Source: JBLNDJ01 sp050261515
Lineage (GTDB): Bacteria > Acidobacteriota > Terriglobia > Bryobacterales > Bryobacteraceae
DNA length: 64,000 nucleotides
Reading direction: 5' to 3'
NCBI GenBank assembly: GCA_050261515.1
Contig: JBLNDJ010000057.1
Location: 26,624-90,623 of the forward strand
In this document: positions 16,380 to 24,635 of the stretch, piece by piece
Layout: each line of letters starts with the position of its first letter
How positions within the stretch are numbered: position 1 is the stretch's first letter
Program-made: the position numbers and the translations under genes
The notes under the pieces: model-generated
Databases searched by the model: none
The model's input: the letters and a program-made list of their open reading frames with translations, nothing else
Told to the model about the DNA's origin: nothing

Positions 16380-17431
16380 GGTTCCTGATGGCGGGCGGAG
16401 GCACGGGGGGGCACGTCATCCCGGGGCTCGCGGTGGCGCGCGAACTGAAGCGGCGCGGGCATGAGCCGTTCTTTGTCGGGACGCGGGAGGGCCTGGAAGC
16501 GAAGCTGGTTCCGGCGGCGGGGTTCCCCATCGAGTTCATCGAGATCGGCGGGCTGAATCGCGTGGGCGCGGCTCGCATTGCGCGGACGCTGGCGCAACTG
16601 CCGCTGGCGACGGCGCACATGGCGGCGGCGCTCGGCCGGTGGAGGCCCGCGGCGGTGTTTTCGATGGGCGGGTATGCGGCGGGTCCGGTGATGCTGGCTG
16701 CTTGCGTGCGGCGCGTGCCGATGGTGCTGATGGAGCCGAACGCGGTGCCGGGATTCACGAACCGGCACATGGGCCGGTTCGCGGCGCGCGCGCTGGTGAA
16801 TTTCGAGGAGACGGCGCGATACTTCCCGCGCGGCAAGGCGGAGGTGACGGGCGTTCCGGTGCGGCCGGAGTTCTTCGCGCTGGCTCCGAAGCCGCGCGGC
16901 CCGCGGCTGAGCGTGCTGATCACCGGCGGGAGCCGCGGCTCGCGGACTCTGAACAATGCCGCGCGCGAGAGCTGGCCGCTGTTCCGCGAGGCGGGCTCGG
17001 CGGTGCGGCTGGTGCACCAGACGGGCGCGGCGGAGCATGCCGGGCTTGCGCGGGAGTTTGCCGCGAGCGGGATCGAGGGCGAGGTCGTGCCGTTCATCGA
17101 CGATATGCCGGCGGCGTTTGCGGCGGCGGATCTTGTGATCTGCCGGTCCGGCGCCGGGGCGGTGGCCGAGGTCGCGGCGGCAGGGAAAGCGGCGGTGTTC
17201 GTTCCTTTTCCGTTCGCGGCGGACGATCACCAGACGCGGAACGCCGAGGTTCTGGCTGCGGCAGGCGCGGCCCGCATGGTGGCCGATCGTGAGTTCACCG
17301 GGAGGCGGTTGTTCGAGGAAGTGAGCGGACTGGCGCCGGAGACGCTCGAGAAGATGGGCTGCGAGGCGCGCCGGTTCGCGCGGCCGGGCGCGGCAGAGCG
17401 CGCCGCGGATATTCTCGAAAGTTTAGGTTGA
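16376..17431 (+). CDS. murG: Lipid II synthase MurG
   Basis: A 351-residue GT28-family N-acetylglucosaminyltransferase that turns lipid I into lipid II. Family motifs: MAGGGTGGHVIPGLAVA at the N-terminus, MGGYAAGPVMLAA, the acceptor-side EPNAVPGFTNR, GGSRGSRTLN and the donor site CRSGAGAVAEVAAAGKAAVFV followed by DDHQTRNAEVL. The ATG overlaps the ftsW stop (ATGA). A much longer open frame in this phase starts inside ftsW but has no MurG homology there. Confidence 0.94.
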   Translation: MRFLMAGGGTGGHVIPGLAVARELKRRGHEPFFVGTREGLEAKLVPAAGFPIEFIEIGGLNRVGAARIARTLAQLPLATAHMAAALGRWRPAAVFSMGGYAAGPVMLAACVRRVPMVLMEPNAVPGFTNRHMGRFAARALVNFEETARYFPRGKAEVTGVPVRPEFFALAPKPRGPRLSVLITGGSRGSRTLNNAARESWPLFREAGSAVRLVHQTGAAEHAGLAREFAASGIEGEVVPFIDDMPAAFAAADLVICRSGAGAVAEVAAAGKAAVFVPFPFAADDHQTRNAEVLAAAGAARMVADREFTGRRLFEEVSGLAPETLEKMGCEARRFARPGAAERAADILESLG

Positions 17432-17456
17432 CAGAGCGTTTGGAAGCCGAAACAAT
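17428..17456 (+). promoter_or_regulatory. Internal promoter before murC
   Basis: A perfect -35 TTGACA (17428-17433) overlaps the murG stop codon. After a 17-bp spacer comes AACAAT (17451-17456) as a weaker -10, in an unusually A/T-rich 64-bp gap. This is the only real gap in the dcw operon between rsmH and ftsZ, so murC-ftsQ-ftsA-ftsZ may have their own transcript. Confidence 0.6.
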
Positions 17457-17495
17457 AGCATAAATAAATGATTTTTACCTGGAGGCGGCCCTAAG

Positions 17496-18875
17496 ATGTT
17501 TCTCAAGCCCCAGCACCTGCATTTCGTGGGCATAGGGGGCATCGGCATGAGCGGGATCGCCGAAGTCCTGCTCGAACTCGGCTTCAGGATCACGGGGTCG
17601 GACGTTCGCCTGACACCCATCACCGAGCACCTCACGGCGCGCGGCGCCACGGTCTACGAAGGCCACGCCGCTTCGAACGTGGGGACGGCGAAGGCCATCG
17701 TCATCAGCTCCGCCGTGGGCGAAGACAACCCCGAGGTACAGGAGGCGCGGAGGCTCCAGATCCCGGTCATCCCGCGCGGCGAGCTGCTGGCCGAACTGAT
17801 GCGGCTGAAGCTCGGGATCGCGGTCGCGGGCAGCCACGGGAAGACCACGACCACGTCGATGCTGGCGGCGATTCTGAGCCACGCGGGGCAGGACCCGACG
17901 GTTGTCGTGGGCGGGCGATTGAAAGCCATCGGCGGATCGAACGCGCGGCTGGGGCAGAGCGATTTTCTGGTGGTCGAATCGGACGAAAGCGACGGCTCGT
18001 TTTTGAAGCTCTCGCCGATTTACGCCATCGTGACGAACATCGACCGCGAGCACCTGGACCACTACAAATCGATCGATGAAATCCGCGCGGCGTTCACCGA
18101 GTTCGTCAACAAAGTTCCGTTCTACGGCGCGGCGGTGCTGTGCCTGGACGATGAAAACGTGCAGCGCATTCTGCCCGAGGTGAACCGGCGCACGATCACC
18201 TACGGGACGCGGGCGCAGGCGGACGTCAACGTGAGCGAGTGGAAATCGACGCACCTGGCGAACTCGTTCCGGCTGCACGCGCGCGGCGAAGACCTGGGCC
18301 GCTTCGAGTTGCACGTGCCGGGCGCGCACAACATTCTGAACGCGACGGCCGCGATCACAGTGGCGCGAGAGCTGGGCGTGCCGCTCGATGCGGCGCGGCA
18401 GGCGCTGGCCGATTTCGCGGGTCCCGAGCGGCGCTTCCAGATCCGCGGCCAGGAGCGCGGGATCACGGTGGTGGACGACTACGGGCACCACCCGACCGAG
18501 ATCCGCGCCACGCTCGCGGCCGCGCGGCAGTGCCGCTACAAGCGCATCCACGCGATTTTTCAGCCGCACCGCTACTCGCGCACGGTGCACCTGATGGACG
18601 ATTTCGCGCGGTGCTTCTACCACGCCGATTCCGTGTTCGTGCTCGATATCTACGCGGCGTCGGAAAAGCCGATCGAGGGCGTGAGCGGCGAGGCGCTGGC
18701 GGAGCGGATTCGCGCGTACGGCCACCGGTCGGTGGAGTACGTGGGGACCATCGATCGCGCCGTTGAAGCCGCGCTGGGCGTGGCCGAGGAAGGCGACCTG
18801 ATCATCACGCAGGGCGCGGGAAATGTCTGGCAGGCAGGCGAGCGCATTCTGGACCGCCTGCGCGCGGGGGTCTGA
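17496..18875 (+). CDS. murC: UDP-MurNAc:L-Ala ligase MurC
   Basis: A 459-residue Mur ligase that adds the first stem-peptide residue. It has the N-terminal nucleotide-binding HFVGIGGIGMSGIAEVL, the P-loop AGSHGKTTTTSML, ESDESDGSFL and the C-terminal DDYGHHPTEI and FQPHRYSRT signatures of MurC. GGAGG lies about 11 nt before the ATG. A 64-bp gap with a likely promoter separates it from murG. In many bacteria murB and ddl follow; here ftsQ follows directly. Confidence 0.94.
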   Translation: MFLKPQHLHFVGIGGIGMSGIAEVLLELGFRITGSDVRLTPITEHLTARGATVYEGHAASNVGTAKAIVISSAVGEDNPEVQEARRLQIPVIPRGELLAELMRLKLGIAVAGSHGKTTTTSMLAAILSHAGQDPTVVVGGRLKAIGGSNARLGQSDFLVVESDESDGSFLKLSPIYAIVTNIDREHLDHYKSIDEIRAAFTEFVNKVPFYGAAVLCLDDENVQRILPEVNRRTITYGTRAQADVNVSEWKSTHLANSFRLHARGEDLGRFELHVPGAHNILNATAAITVARELGVPLDAARQALADFAGPERRFQIRGQERGITVVDDYGHHPTEIRATLAAARQCRYKRIHAIFQPHRYSRTVHLMDDFARCFYHADSVFVLDIYAASEKPIEGVSGEALAERIRAYGHRSVEYVGTIDRAVEAALGVAEEGDLIITQGAGNVWQAGERILDRLRAGV

Positions 18876-18879
18876 AGCT

Positions 18880-19803
18880 ATGGGCCGGAGACAGGGAGCG
18901 CAGCTCGAACTGGAAATGCCGGACGACGAGCCGGTCGAGGAACGTCCCGAGCCGCAGGCTCCGCGGCGGACGCGCGCGCGGGCCGGGGAGAGCCGCCCGG
19001 CCGGGTGGCGCTCGAAGATCCGCCGCGTGTTGATCTGGACGGGCGCGGGCGCGGCGGTGCTCGGCGCGGTGGTGGGCGCCTACCAGATCGACGAGTTCCT
19101 GGCGAGCAACGCCCGCTTCATTCTGCCCGCGGTTCCGGCGGGCAAGCCGAATCCGAACTTCACGATCGAGGGCGCGACTTACACGAGCCACGACGAGATT
19201 CTGCGCGTGTTCGCGCGGGATTTCGGCAGCAGCGTGTACCTGACGCCGCTCGGCGAGCGCCGGCGGCAGTTGCTGGCGATCGATTGGATCAAGGAGGCCT
19301 CGGTCGCGCGGCGGTGGCCGAACTCGATCGCGGTCCGGATCGTGGAGCGCAAACCGGTGGCGTTCGCGATGCTGCCGCGCATGATCGCGGGGCGGTGGGC
19401 GATCTCGGAGGCGGCGCTCATCGACGAAGACGGCATCATCCTGCGGCCTCCGGCGAAGGCGCGGTTCAGCCTTCCGGCGCTGTTCGGGGTTTCGCGCGAG
19501 GATGCCGCCGAGACGCGGCGCGCGCGGGTGCGGCAGGCCGTCGATCTGATCCGCGAGGTGCAGTCCTACGCGGCGCAGATTTCCGAGATCGACGTGAGCG
19601 ACCCGGAGAACGTGGTCGTGACACAGGTCGCGCAGGGGCGTCCGCTGAAGCTTCGTTTGGGAAACCGGAATTATCTGCCGAGGTTGAGTAATTTCTTGAG
19701 CCACTATCCCGATATCAGCAAGCGCCTGCCGAACGCGCGCACGTTCGATTTGCGCATGGACGATCACATCACGGCGCAGGATGGAGGCTCCGATGCCCGG
19801 TAA
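18880..19803 (+). CDS. ftsQ: Cell division protein FtsQ
   Basis: A 307-residue bitopic protein. A charged Arg/Pro-rich cytoplasmic tail (about 1-45) precedes one transmembrane helix (about 52-70), then a POTRA domain (NFTIEGATYTSHDEIL onward) and the FtsQ beta domain (RRWPNSIAVRIVERKPVAFAML, LIDEDGIIL). FtsQ scaffolds FtsB/FtsL and controls FtsWI. The ATG 4 nt after the murC stop is chosen; an in-frame start at 18823 lies inside murC. It overlaps ftsA by 11 bp. Confidence 0.88.
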   Translation: MGRRQGAQLELEMPDDEPVEERPEPQAPRRTRARAGESRPAGWRSKIRRVLIWTGAGAAVLGAVVGAYQIDEFLASNARFILPAVPAGKPNPNFTIEGATYTSHDEILRVFARDFGSSVYLTPLGERRRQLLAIDWIKEASVARRWPNSIAVRIVERKPVAFAMLPRMIAGRWAISEAALIDEDGIILRPPAKARFSLPALFGVSREDAAETRRARVRQAVDLIREVQSYAAQISEIDVSDPENVVVTQVAQGRPLKLRLGNRNYLPRLSNFLSHYPDISKRLPNARTFDLRMDDHITAQDGGSDAR

Positions 19804-20989
19804 GCCGGTGATCGCCGTTGGTGTGGACCCCGGGAGCGCACGCACGCGGTGCGCGGTCCTGCTGCTTGAAGACGCCAGCGTCCGGCTGCTCGGCGTGGGC
19901 GAGGCTCGGTCGCAGGGCTGGAAGCGCGGGCGCATCACGGACCAGAACGCGGTTTCGGAATCCATCTCGCAGGCGGTCAAGCAGGCCGAGGCGGCGGCGG
20001 AGGCCACGGTGGAATCGGCCGTGTTCGGCGTCGGCGGGGGCGGCGTCGCGAGCTCGAACGCGCGCGGCGGCTACGAGATGGGCTTCCCGCGGCAGATCGA
20101 CCAGAACGACATCATCCGCGTCGTTGAGCGCGCCTCGCACGTGCAGCTTCAGGAAGACGAGATGGTGCTGCACCTGTTCCCGCAGGATTTCACGGTGGAC
20201 GGGCGCGCGGGGCACCGCAATCCGCGCGGCATGATCGGCTCGCGGCTGGAGGTGTTCGTGCACCTGGTAACGGCTTCGTCGCACGATCACCACAGCCTGG
20301 TGGGCGCGGCGAACCAGGCGCACCTGGTGGTGGAGGAGACCGTTTTCGAGCCGGTCGCGGCGGCCTATGCGGCCATTCCGGACGAAGGGCGCGAGGACGG
20401 CGTGGTGCTGATCGACATCGGCGCTCACTCGACCGAAGTCGCGGTCTACTACGGCGAAGCTCTGCTGTTCTCGTCGAGTCTTCCGGTGTGCGGCGATCAC
20501 TTCACGGGAGACGTGGCGCGCGGGCTGCTGGTGAGCCGCGAGGACGCCGAGTGGATCAAGGAACAGCACGGCTGCGCGATGGTGGGAATGACGGCCGACA
20601 ACAGCCTGATCGAGCTGCCGTCGTCGGCGGGCCGCGGGCCGCGCGAGACAAGCTGCCGCGAGCTGAACACGATTCTCGAAGCGCGCGCGTTCGAGCTGTT
20701 CGATTTCGTCGCCAAGGACCTGGAGCGGATCGGCATGAGCGAGGTGCTCGGCGGCGCCGTGCTCACCGGCGGCGGCGCGCGGCTGCCGGGCATGTGCGAC
20801 GTGGCTGAGCGTGTGCTGCGCTGCCAGGCGCGCAACGGCCTGCCCGCGGGAATTCTGGATTGGCCGGAGGACCTGGAATCCCCCGAGTGGACCACCGCGG
20901 CGGGACTCGCGATGTATTCGGCGCGGCTGAAGCTGCGCGCGGATCTGGACCGCCGCAAGACGGGGCTCTTCTCTGGAATATTCAAGTAG
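19793..20989 (+). CDS. ftsA: Cell division protein FtsA
   Basis: A 398-residue actin-like ATPase that tethers FtsZ to the membrane. It shows phosphate 1 (AVGVDPGSARTRCAVL), the SHS2/1C insert, phosphate 2 (VLIDIGAHSTEVAV) and the adenosine motif (GGAVLTGGGARLPGM). The C-terminal basic/hydrophobic RRKTGLFSGIFK fits the membrane-targeting amphipathic helix. ATG 19793 is preferred to ATG 19781 because GGAGG (19783-19787) falls 5 nt before it, inside the longer version. The gene overlaps the ftsQ end. Confidence 0.92.
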   Translation: MPGKPVIAVGVDPGSARTRCAVLLLEDASVRLLGVGEARSQGWKRGRITDQNAVSESISQAVKQAEAAAEATVESAVFGVGGGGVASSNARGGYEMGFPRQIDQNDIIRVVERASHVQLQEDEMVLHLFPQDFTVDGRAGHRNPRGMIGSRLEVFVHLVTASSHDHHSLVGAANQAHLVVEETVFEPVAAAYAAIPDEGREDGVVLIDIGAHSTEVAVYYGEALLFSSSLPVCGDHFTGDVARGLLVSREDAEWIKEQHGCAMVGMTADNSLIELPSSAGRGPRETSCRELNTILEARAFELFDFVAKDLERIGMSEVLGGAVLTGGGARLPGMCDVAERVLRCQARNGLPAGILDWPEDLESPEWTTAAGLAMYSARLKLRADLDRRKTGLFSGIFK

Positions 20990-20996
20990 GCGCAAG

Positions 20997-22196
20997 ATGA
21001 CACTGCTCGATCCCAAGATCGACAACTTAAAGTACGAGATGCAGGACGAAAACCGGCCCACCGCGCGTGTGAAGGTGGTGGGGGTCGGCGGCGGCGGCTC
21101 GAACGCGGTCGCGCACATCATGGCGAGCGGACTCGCCGACGTCGAGTTTTACATCCTCAATACCGACGTGCAGGCGCTGCGCGCATCGCCGGTTCCGAAC
21201 AAGCTGGCCATCGGCTGCAAGGTGACGCACGGGCGCGGCGCGGGCGCCGACCCCGAGATCGGCAGGCAGGCCGCCTTCGAAGACACCGAGCGGATCGTCG
21301 AGATCCTGCAAGGCGCCGACCTGGTGTTCGTCACGGCGGGGATGGGCAGCGGCACGGGGACGGGCGCGACTCCGGTGGTGGCCTCGATCGCGAAGGAGTT
21401 GAATGCGCTGACAGTCGCCGTGGTGACGTCGCCGTTCGCCTTCGAGGGCGCGCGGCGGATCCGGCAGGCCGAGCAGGGGCTCGCGCAGCTCGCAGGGAGC
21501 GTCGATACGGTCATCACGATTCCGAACGAGCGGCTGCTGGGACTTGCGCCGCGCGGCACCAGCATTCTCGAGGCGTTCCGCCTCGGGCACGATTTCCTGC
21601 GGCAGACGGTGCAGGATATCGTCGAGATCGTGACCACGCCCGGGTTCATCAACCGCGATTTTTCCGATATTCGCACCACGCTGCTGGGCATGGGCCAGGC
21701 GGTGCTCGGGACCGCGACGGCGCGGGGGGACAACGCCGCGCTCGAGGCGGCCAAGCAGGCGATCGCGTGCCCGCTGATGGAGAAGACCGGGATTCGCGGC
21801 GCGCGCAACGTGCTCATGAATCTGACCGGGTCGAGCCGGTTGGGGCTGCACGAAGTCAACGACGCGTGCCGGATGATCCGGGAGGCGACCGAGTCCGAAG
21901 ACGTGCAGTTGAACTTCGGACTCGTGATGAACGAAGCGATGGCAGACGCGGTGAAGGTCACCGTGATCGCGAGCGGGTTTGCCGCCAGTGCCGCGGAGCC
22001 CGCGCCCGCGCCGGCGAGCCAGGGAGTGTGGCTGTCGAACGACGAACCCGCGCAGCCGCCCGCGCTCAAGGCGGAGAAAGAAGCCGTCGAGCCCGAGCCT
22101 GAACCCGAACCCGAACCCGAGCCAATCCCCGAGCCCGAAGACCTCGACGACCTGGACACTCCGGCGTACCTCCGGCAGCGGCGCGTGCTGCACTAG
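20997..22196 (+). CDS. ftsZ: Cell division GTPase FtsZ
   Basis: A 399-residue tubulin homologue that forms the Z-ring. It has the G1 motif (VVGVGGGGSNAV), the tubulin signature GMGSGTGTGATPVVA, the T7-loop region NFGLVMNEAM and a GTPase core ending near residue 325. The C-terminal linker contains a long Pro-Glu dipeptide repeat (about residues 361-380) and ends in the conserved FtsA-binding peptide DDLDTPAYLRQ plus a basic tail (RRVLH). The ATG is 7 nt after ftsA. It is the last dcw gene. Confidence 0.95.
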   Translation: MTLLDPKIDNLKYEMQDENRPTARVKVVGVGGGGSNAVAHIMASGLADVEFYILNTDVQALRASPVPNKLAIGCKVTHGRGAGADPEIGRQAAFEDTERIVEILQGADLVFVTAGMGSGTGTGATPVVASIAKELNALTVAVVTSPFAFEGARRIRQAEQGLAQLAGSVDTVITIPNERLLGLAPRGTSILEAFRLGHDFLRQTVQDIVEIVTTPGFINRDFSDIRTTLLGMGQAVLGTATARGDNAALEAAKQAIACPLMEKTGIRGARNVLMNLTGSSRLGLHEVNDACRMIREATESEDVQLNFGLVMNEAMADAVKVTVIASGFAASAAEPAPAPASQGVWLSNDEPAQPPALKAEKEAVEPEPEPEPEPEPIPEPEDLDDLDTPAYLRQRRVLH

Positions 22197-22302
22197 GCAG
22201 GCACTCACCGCCCGGCCGCCGCTTCGCTGCGTCCTCCGCGGTGAAATGTGTTTCTGTTTCGGGGCCGCAGTATCATATTGTTTGTTGTGCCGGAGGTGAC
22301 CG

Positions 22303-23043
22303 ATGAAGGGCGTTGTGCTGGCCGGTGGGACCGGGAGCCGCCTGTTTCCGCTCACGAAGATAACGAACAAGCACCTGCTGCCGGTCTACGACAAGCCGAT
22401 GGTGTATTACCCCATCCAGACGCTCGTCGATGCCGGGATTCGCGACATCCTGATCGTCACCGGAGGCAGGAACGCGGGCGATTTTCTCCGGCTGCTCGGC
22501 AACGGGAAAGAGTTCGGGATGGCGCACCTGAACTATGCCTACCAGGAGGGCGAGGGCGGCATAGCCGAGGCGCTGGGGCTCGCCGAGCACTTCGCCGACG
22601 GCGACCGGATCTGCGTGATCCTCGGCGACAACATCATCGAGGGCTCGATCCGCTCCGCCGTCGAGGGCTTCTGCGCGCAGCCGGCGGGCGCGCGCATCCT
22701 GCTCAAGCGGGTGCCGGATGCCGGACGCTTCGGCGTGGCGGAGATCGCGGGCGACCGCATCGCGGGCATTGAGGAAAAGCCCAAGCATCCGAAGTCGGAC
22801 TACGCCGTGACGGGCATCTATCTATACGACGAAACCGTTTTCGACAAGATCCGTAAGCTGGCGCCGTCCGAGCGCGGCGAGCTCGAAATCACCGACGTCA
22901 ACAACGCATACATCCGGGAAGGCACGATGACTTTTTCGCATCTGGAGGGCTGGTGGACCGACGCGGGCACGTTCGATTCGCTGTTGCGCGCGGGGAACCT
23001 GGTCGCGGCGACGTCGCGCAAAGCGGAGGCCGCGCGGAAGTGA
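22303..23043 (+). CDS. rmlA: Glucose-1-phosphate thymidylyltransferase, short form
   Basis: A 246-residue nucleotidyltransferase that makes dTDP-glucose from glucose 1-phosphate and dTTP. The signature GGTGSRLFPLTKITNKHLLPV binds the nucleotide; LGDNIIEG and the GIEEKPKHPKSDYAVTGIYLYD segment are typical. The protein lacks the final 45 or so residues of enterobacterial RmlA, which help form the allosteric site, and matches the length of SpsI-like enzymes. A strong GGAGGTG lies before the ATG. First gene of the polysaccharide operon; it overlaps rmlC by 4 nt (GTGA). Confidence 0.9.
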   Translation: MKGVVLAGGTGSRLFPLTKITNKHLLPVYDKPMVYYPIQTLVDAGIRDILIVTGGRNAGDFLRLLGNGKEFGMAHLNYAYQEGEGGIAEALGLAEHFADGDRICVILGDNIIEGSIRSAVEGFCAQPAGARILLKRVPDAGRFGVAEIAGDRIAGIEEKPKHPKSDYAVTGIYLYDETVFDKIRKLAPSERGELEITDVNNAYIREGTMTFSHLEGWWTDAGTFDSLLRAGNLVAATSRKAEAARK

Positions 23044-23564
23044 ACGTTCCTCAGTGCGAAAAGGGCATCGGCGCCGTGATTCAGGCTCCGGATTCGCCCC
23101 ACCTGATCGAAGGCGTGCGCGTCGAGCCGTACGCGCTGTGGCCGGACGACCGCGGCTACTTCCTCGAAGTGCTGCGCATGGGCCAGGGCGCGGCGGGCGC
23201 GTTCCCCGCACAGACGACGCAGATTTCAGCCGCGCAGAGCTATCCCGGGACCATCAAGGCGTTCCACTATCACGAGCGCCAGAGCGACTTGTGGACTCCG
23301 GCGGGCGGCATGTTCCAGGCCGCGCTGGTCGATTTGCGGAGCGGGTCGCCGACCTTCGGCGTGCGCAACACGCTCTACGTGGGCACGCTGCGGCCGTGGC
23401 AGATCCTGATTCCGCCCGGTGTCGCGCACGGCTACAAGGTGATCGGCACGGAACCCGCGATGCTGGTGTACGCGACGGACTGCTTCTACGATCCGGCCGA
23501 CGAAGGGCGGCTCCCTTACAACGATCCGCGCATCAACTACGACTGGGAGACGCAGCACAAGTGA
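23040..23564 (+). CDS. rmlC: dTDP-4-dehydrorhamnose 3,5-epimerase family protein
   Basis: A 174-residue cupin of the RmlC family, which epimerises C3 and C5 of dTDP-4-keto-6-deoxyglucose. Visible: DDRGYFLEVLR near the start, the catalytic-His region IKAFHYHERQSDLW (RmlC usually has GLHYQ here), PPGVAHGYKVIG and YDPADEGRLPYNDPRINYDW at the end. GTG 23040 overlaps the rmlA stop. The altered HYH context leaves room for a relative with a different sugar specificity, but the rmlA-rmlB flank argues for rhamnose. Confidence 0.85.
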   Translation: MNVPQCEKGIGAVIQAPDSPHLIEGVRVEPYALWPDDRGYFLEVLRMGQGAAGAFPAQTTQISAAQSYPGTIKAFHYHERQSDLWTPAGGMFQAALVDLRSGSPTFGVRNTLYVGTLRPWQILIPPGVAHGYKVIGTEPAMLVYATDCFYDPADEGRLPYNDPRINYDWETQHK

Positions 23565-24601
23565 AGATTCTGGTTACGGGCGGGGCCGGGTTCATCGGCT
23601 CGGCGTTTGTGCGGCTGCTGCTTACCGAGGCCCCTTCGGCCGAGATCGTCAACCTCGATAAGCTCACCTACGCGGGGAACCTCGAGAACCTGGAGCCGGT
23701 GGCGGCGAACCCGCGCTACCGGTTCGTGCGGGGCGATATCTGCGACGCCGACCTGGTCAACTCCGTGCTCGACGAGTTCGCGGCGGAGGCCATCGTGCAC
23801 TTCGCGGCCGAGTCGCACGTGGACCGCAGCATCCTGGCGCCGCAGGTGGTCTTCGAGACGAACCTGCGCGGCACGTTCACGCTGCTCGAAGCGGCGCGCG
23901 CGCATCGCACGCCGCGCTTCCTGCACGTTTCGACCGATGAAGTCTACGGCAGCGTGGCGGCTCCGGCGGTCGCCGATGAAAGCTATCCGTTGAATCCGAG
24001 CAGCCCGTACTCGGCGGCGAAGGCCGGCTCCGACCTGCTTGCGCTCTCTTACTTCACCACTTATCGCGTACCAGTCGTGGTGACACGCGCATCGAACAAC
24101 TACGGCCCGTACCAGTTCCCGGAGAAGCTCATCCCGCTGATGATTTCGAACGCACTCGACGGAAAGAAACTGCCGGTTTATGGAGACGGCACGAACGTGC
24201 GCGACTGGCTGTACGTCGAAGACCATTGCCGCGCGCTCGCGGCGGTGCTCGAACGCGGGCGCGAGGGCGAGATCTATAACATCGGCGGCAGCCGCGCGCT
24301 GCCGAATATCGAGATCGTCCGCAAGATACTGCGCGCCACGGGGCGCGGCGAAAACGCCATCGAATTCGTTCGCGACCGCCCGGGGCACGACAAACGTTAC
24401 GCCATCACGAGCGAGAAAACGGAGCGCGAGACGGGCTGGCGGCCGCGCACCGGATTCGAGGAGGGCCTGGCGTCCACCGTCTCCTGGTACCAGGAGCACA
24501 GGGGATGGGTGGAGCGCGTGAAATCCGGCGCGTACCAGAGCTATTACGACCGGAATTACCGCGATCGAGAGTTCGAACTGGACCGGTTGCGCAAACCTTA
24601 G
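23561..24601 (+). CDS. rmlB: dTDP-glucose 4,6-dehydratase
   Basis: A 346-residue extended short-chain dehydrogenase that turns dTDP-glucose into dTDP-4-keto-6-deoxyglucose. The NAD site is VTGGAGFIGSAFV; the catalytic TDEVYG and YSAAK (Tyr, Lys) motifs are intact. ASNNYGPYQFPEKLIPLMI and GDGTNVRDWLYVEDHC are family signatures. GTG 23561 overlaps the rmlC stop (GTGA). The last pathway step (RmlD) is not encoded in the window. Confidence 0.93.
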   Translation: MKILVTGGAGFIGSAFVRLLLTEAPSAEIVNLDKLTYAGNLENLEPVAANPRYRFVRGDICDADLVNSVLDEFAAEAIVHFAAESHVDRSILAPQVVFETNLRGTFTLLEAARAHRTPRFLHVSTDEVYGSVAAPAVADESYPLNPSSPYSAAKAGSDLLALSYFTTYRVPVVVTRASNNYGPYQFPEKLIPLMISNALDGKKLPVYGDGTNVRDWLYVEDHCRALAAVLERGREGEIYNIGGSRALPNIEIVRKILRATGRGENAIEFVRDRPGHDKRYAITSEKTERETGWRPRTGFEEGLASTVSWYQEHRGWVERVKSGAYQSYYDRNYRDREFELDRLRKP

Positions 24602-24619
24602 GGCGCGGCCCCCGCCGGG

Positions 24620-24625
24620 TATACT
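24620..24625 (+). promoter_or_regulatory. Possible -10 element (TATACT)
   Basis: TATACT sits in the 34-bp gap after rmlB, about 10 nt before the TTG start of the next gene. No convincing -35 is seen at 16-18 bp. The same TATACTGA octamer precedes the tRNA-Leu gene. If used, the transcript would start almost at the TTG, or favour ATG 24663. Confidence 0.3.
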
Positions 24626-24635
24626 GAGAAGAAAG

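Noticed and set aside
22085..22140. CRISPR-like or regulatory tandem repeat (GAGCCC/GAACCC hexamers)
   Set aside because: It is the Pro-Glu repeat of the FtsZ linker, in frame and coding; no CRISPR array was seen anywhere in the window.
22197..22302. Terminator or riboswitch between ftsZ and rmlA
   Set aside because: A CACCGC/GCGGTG pair exists but there is no T-run and no conserved riboswitch core; only a ribosome site (GGAGGTG) before rmlA is secure.
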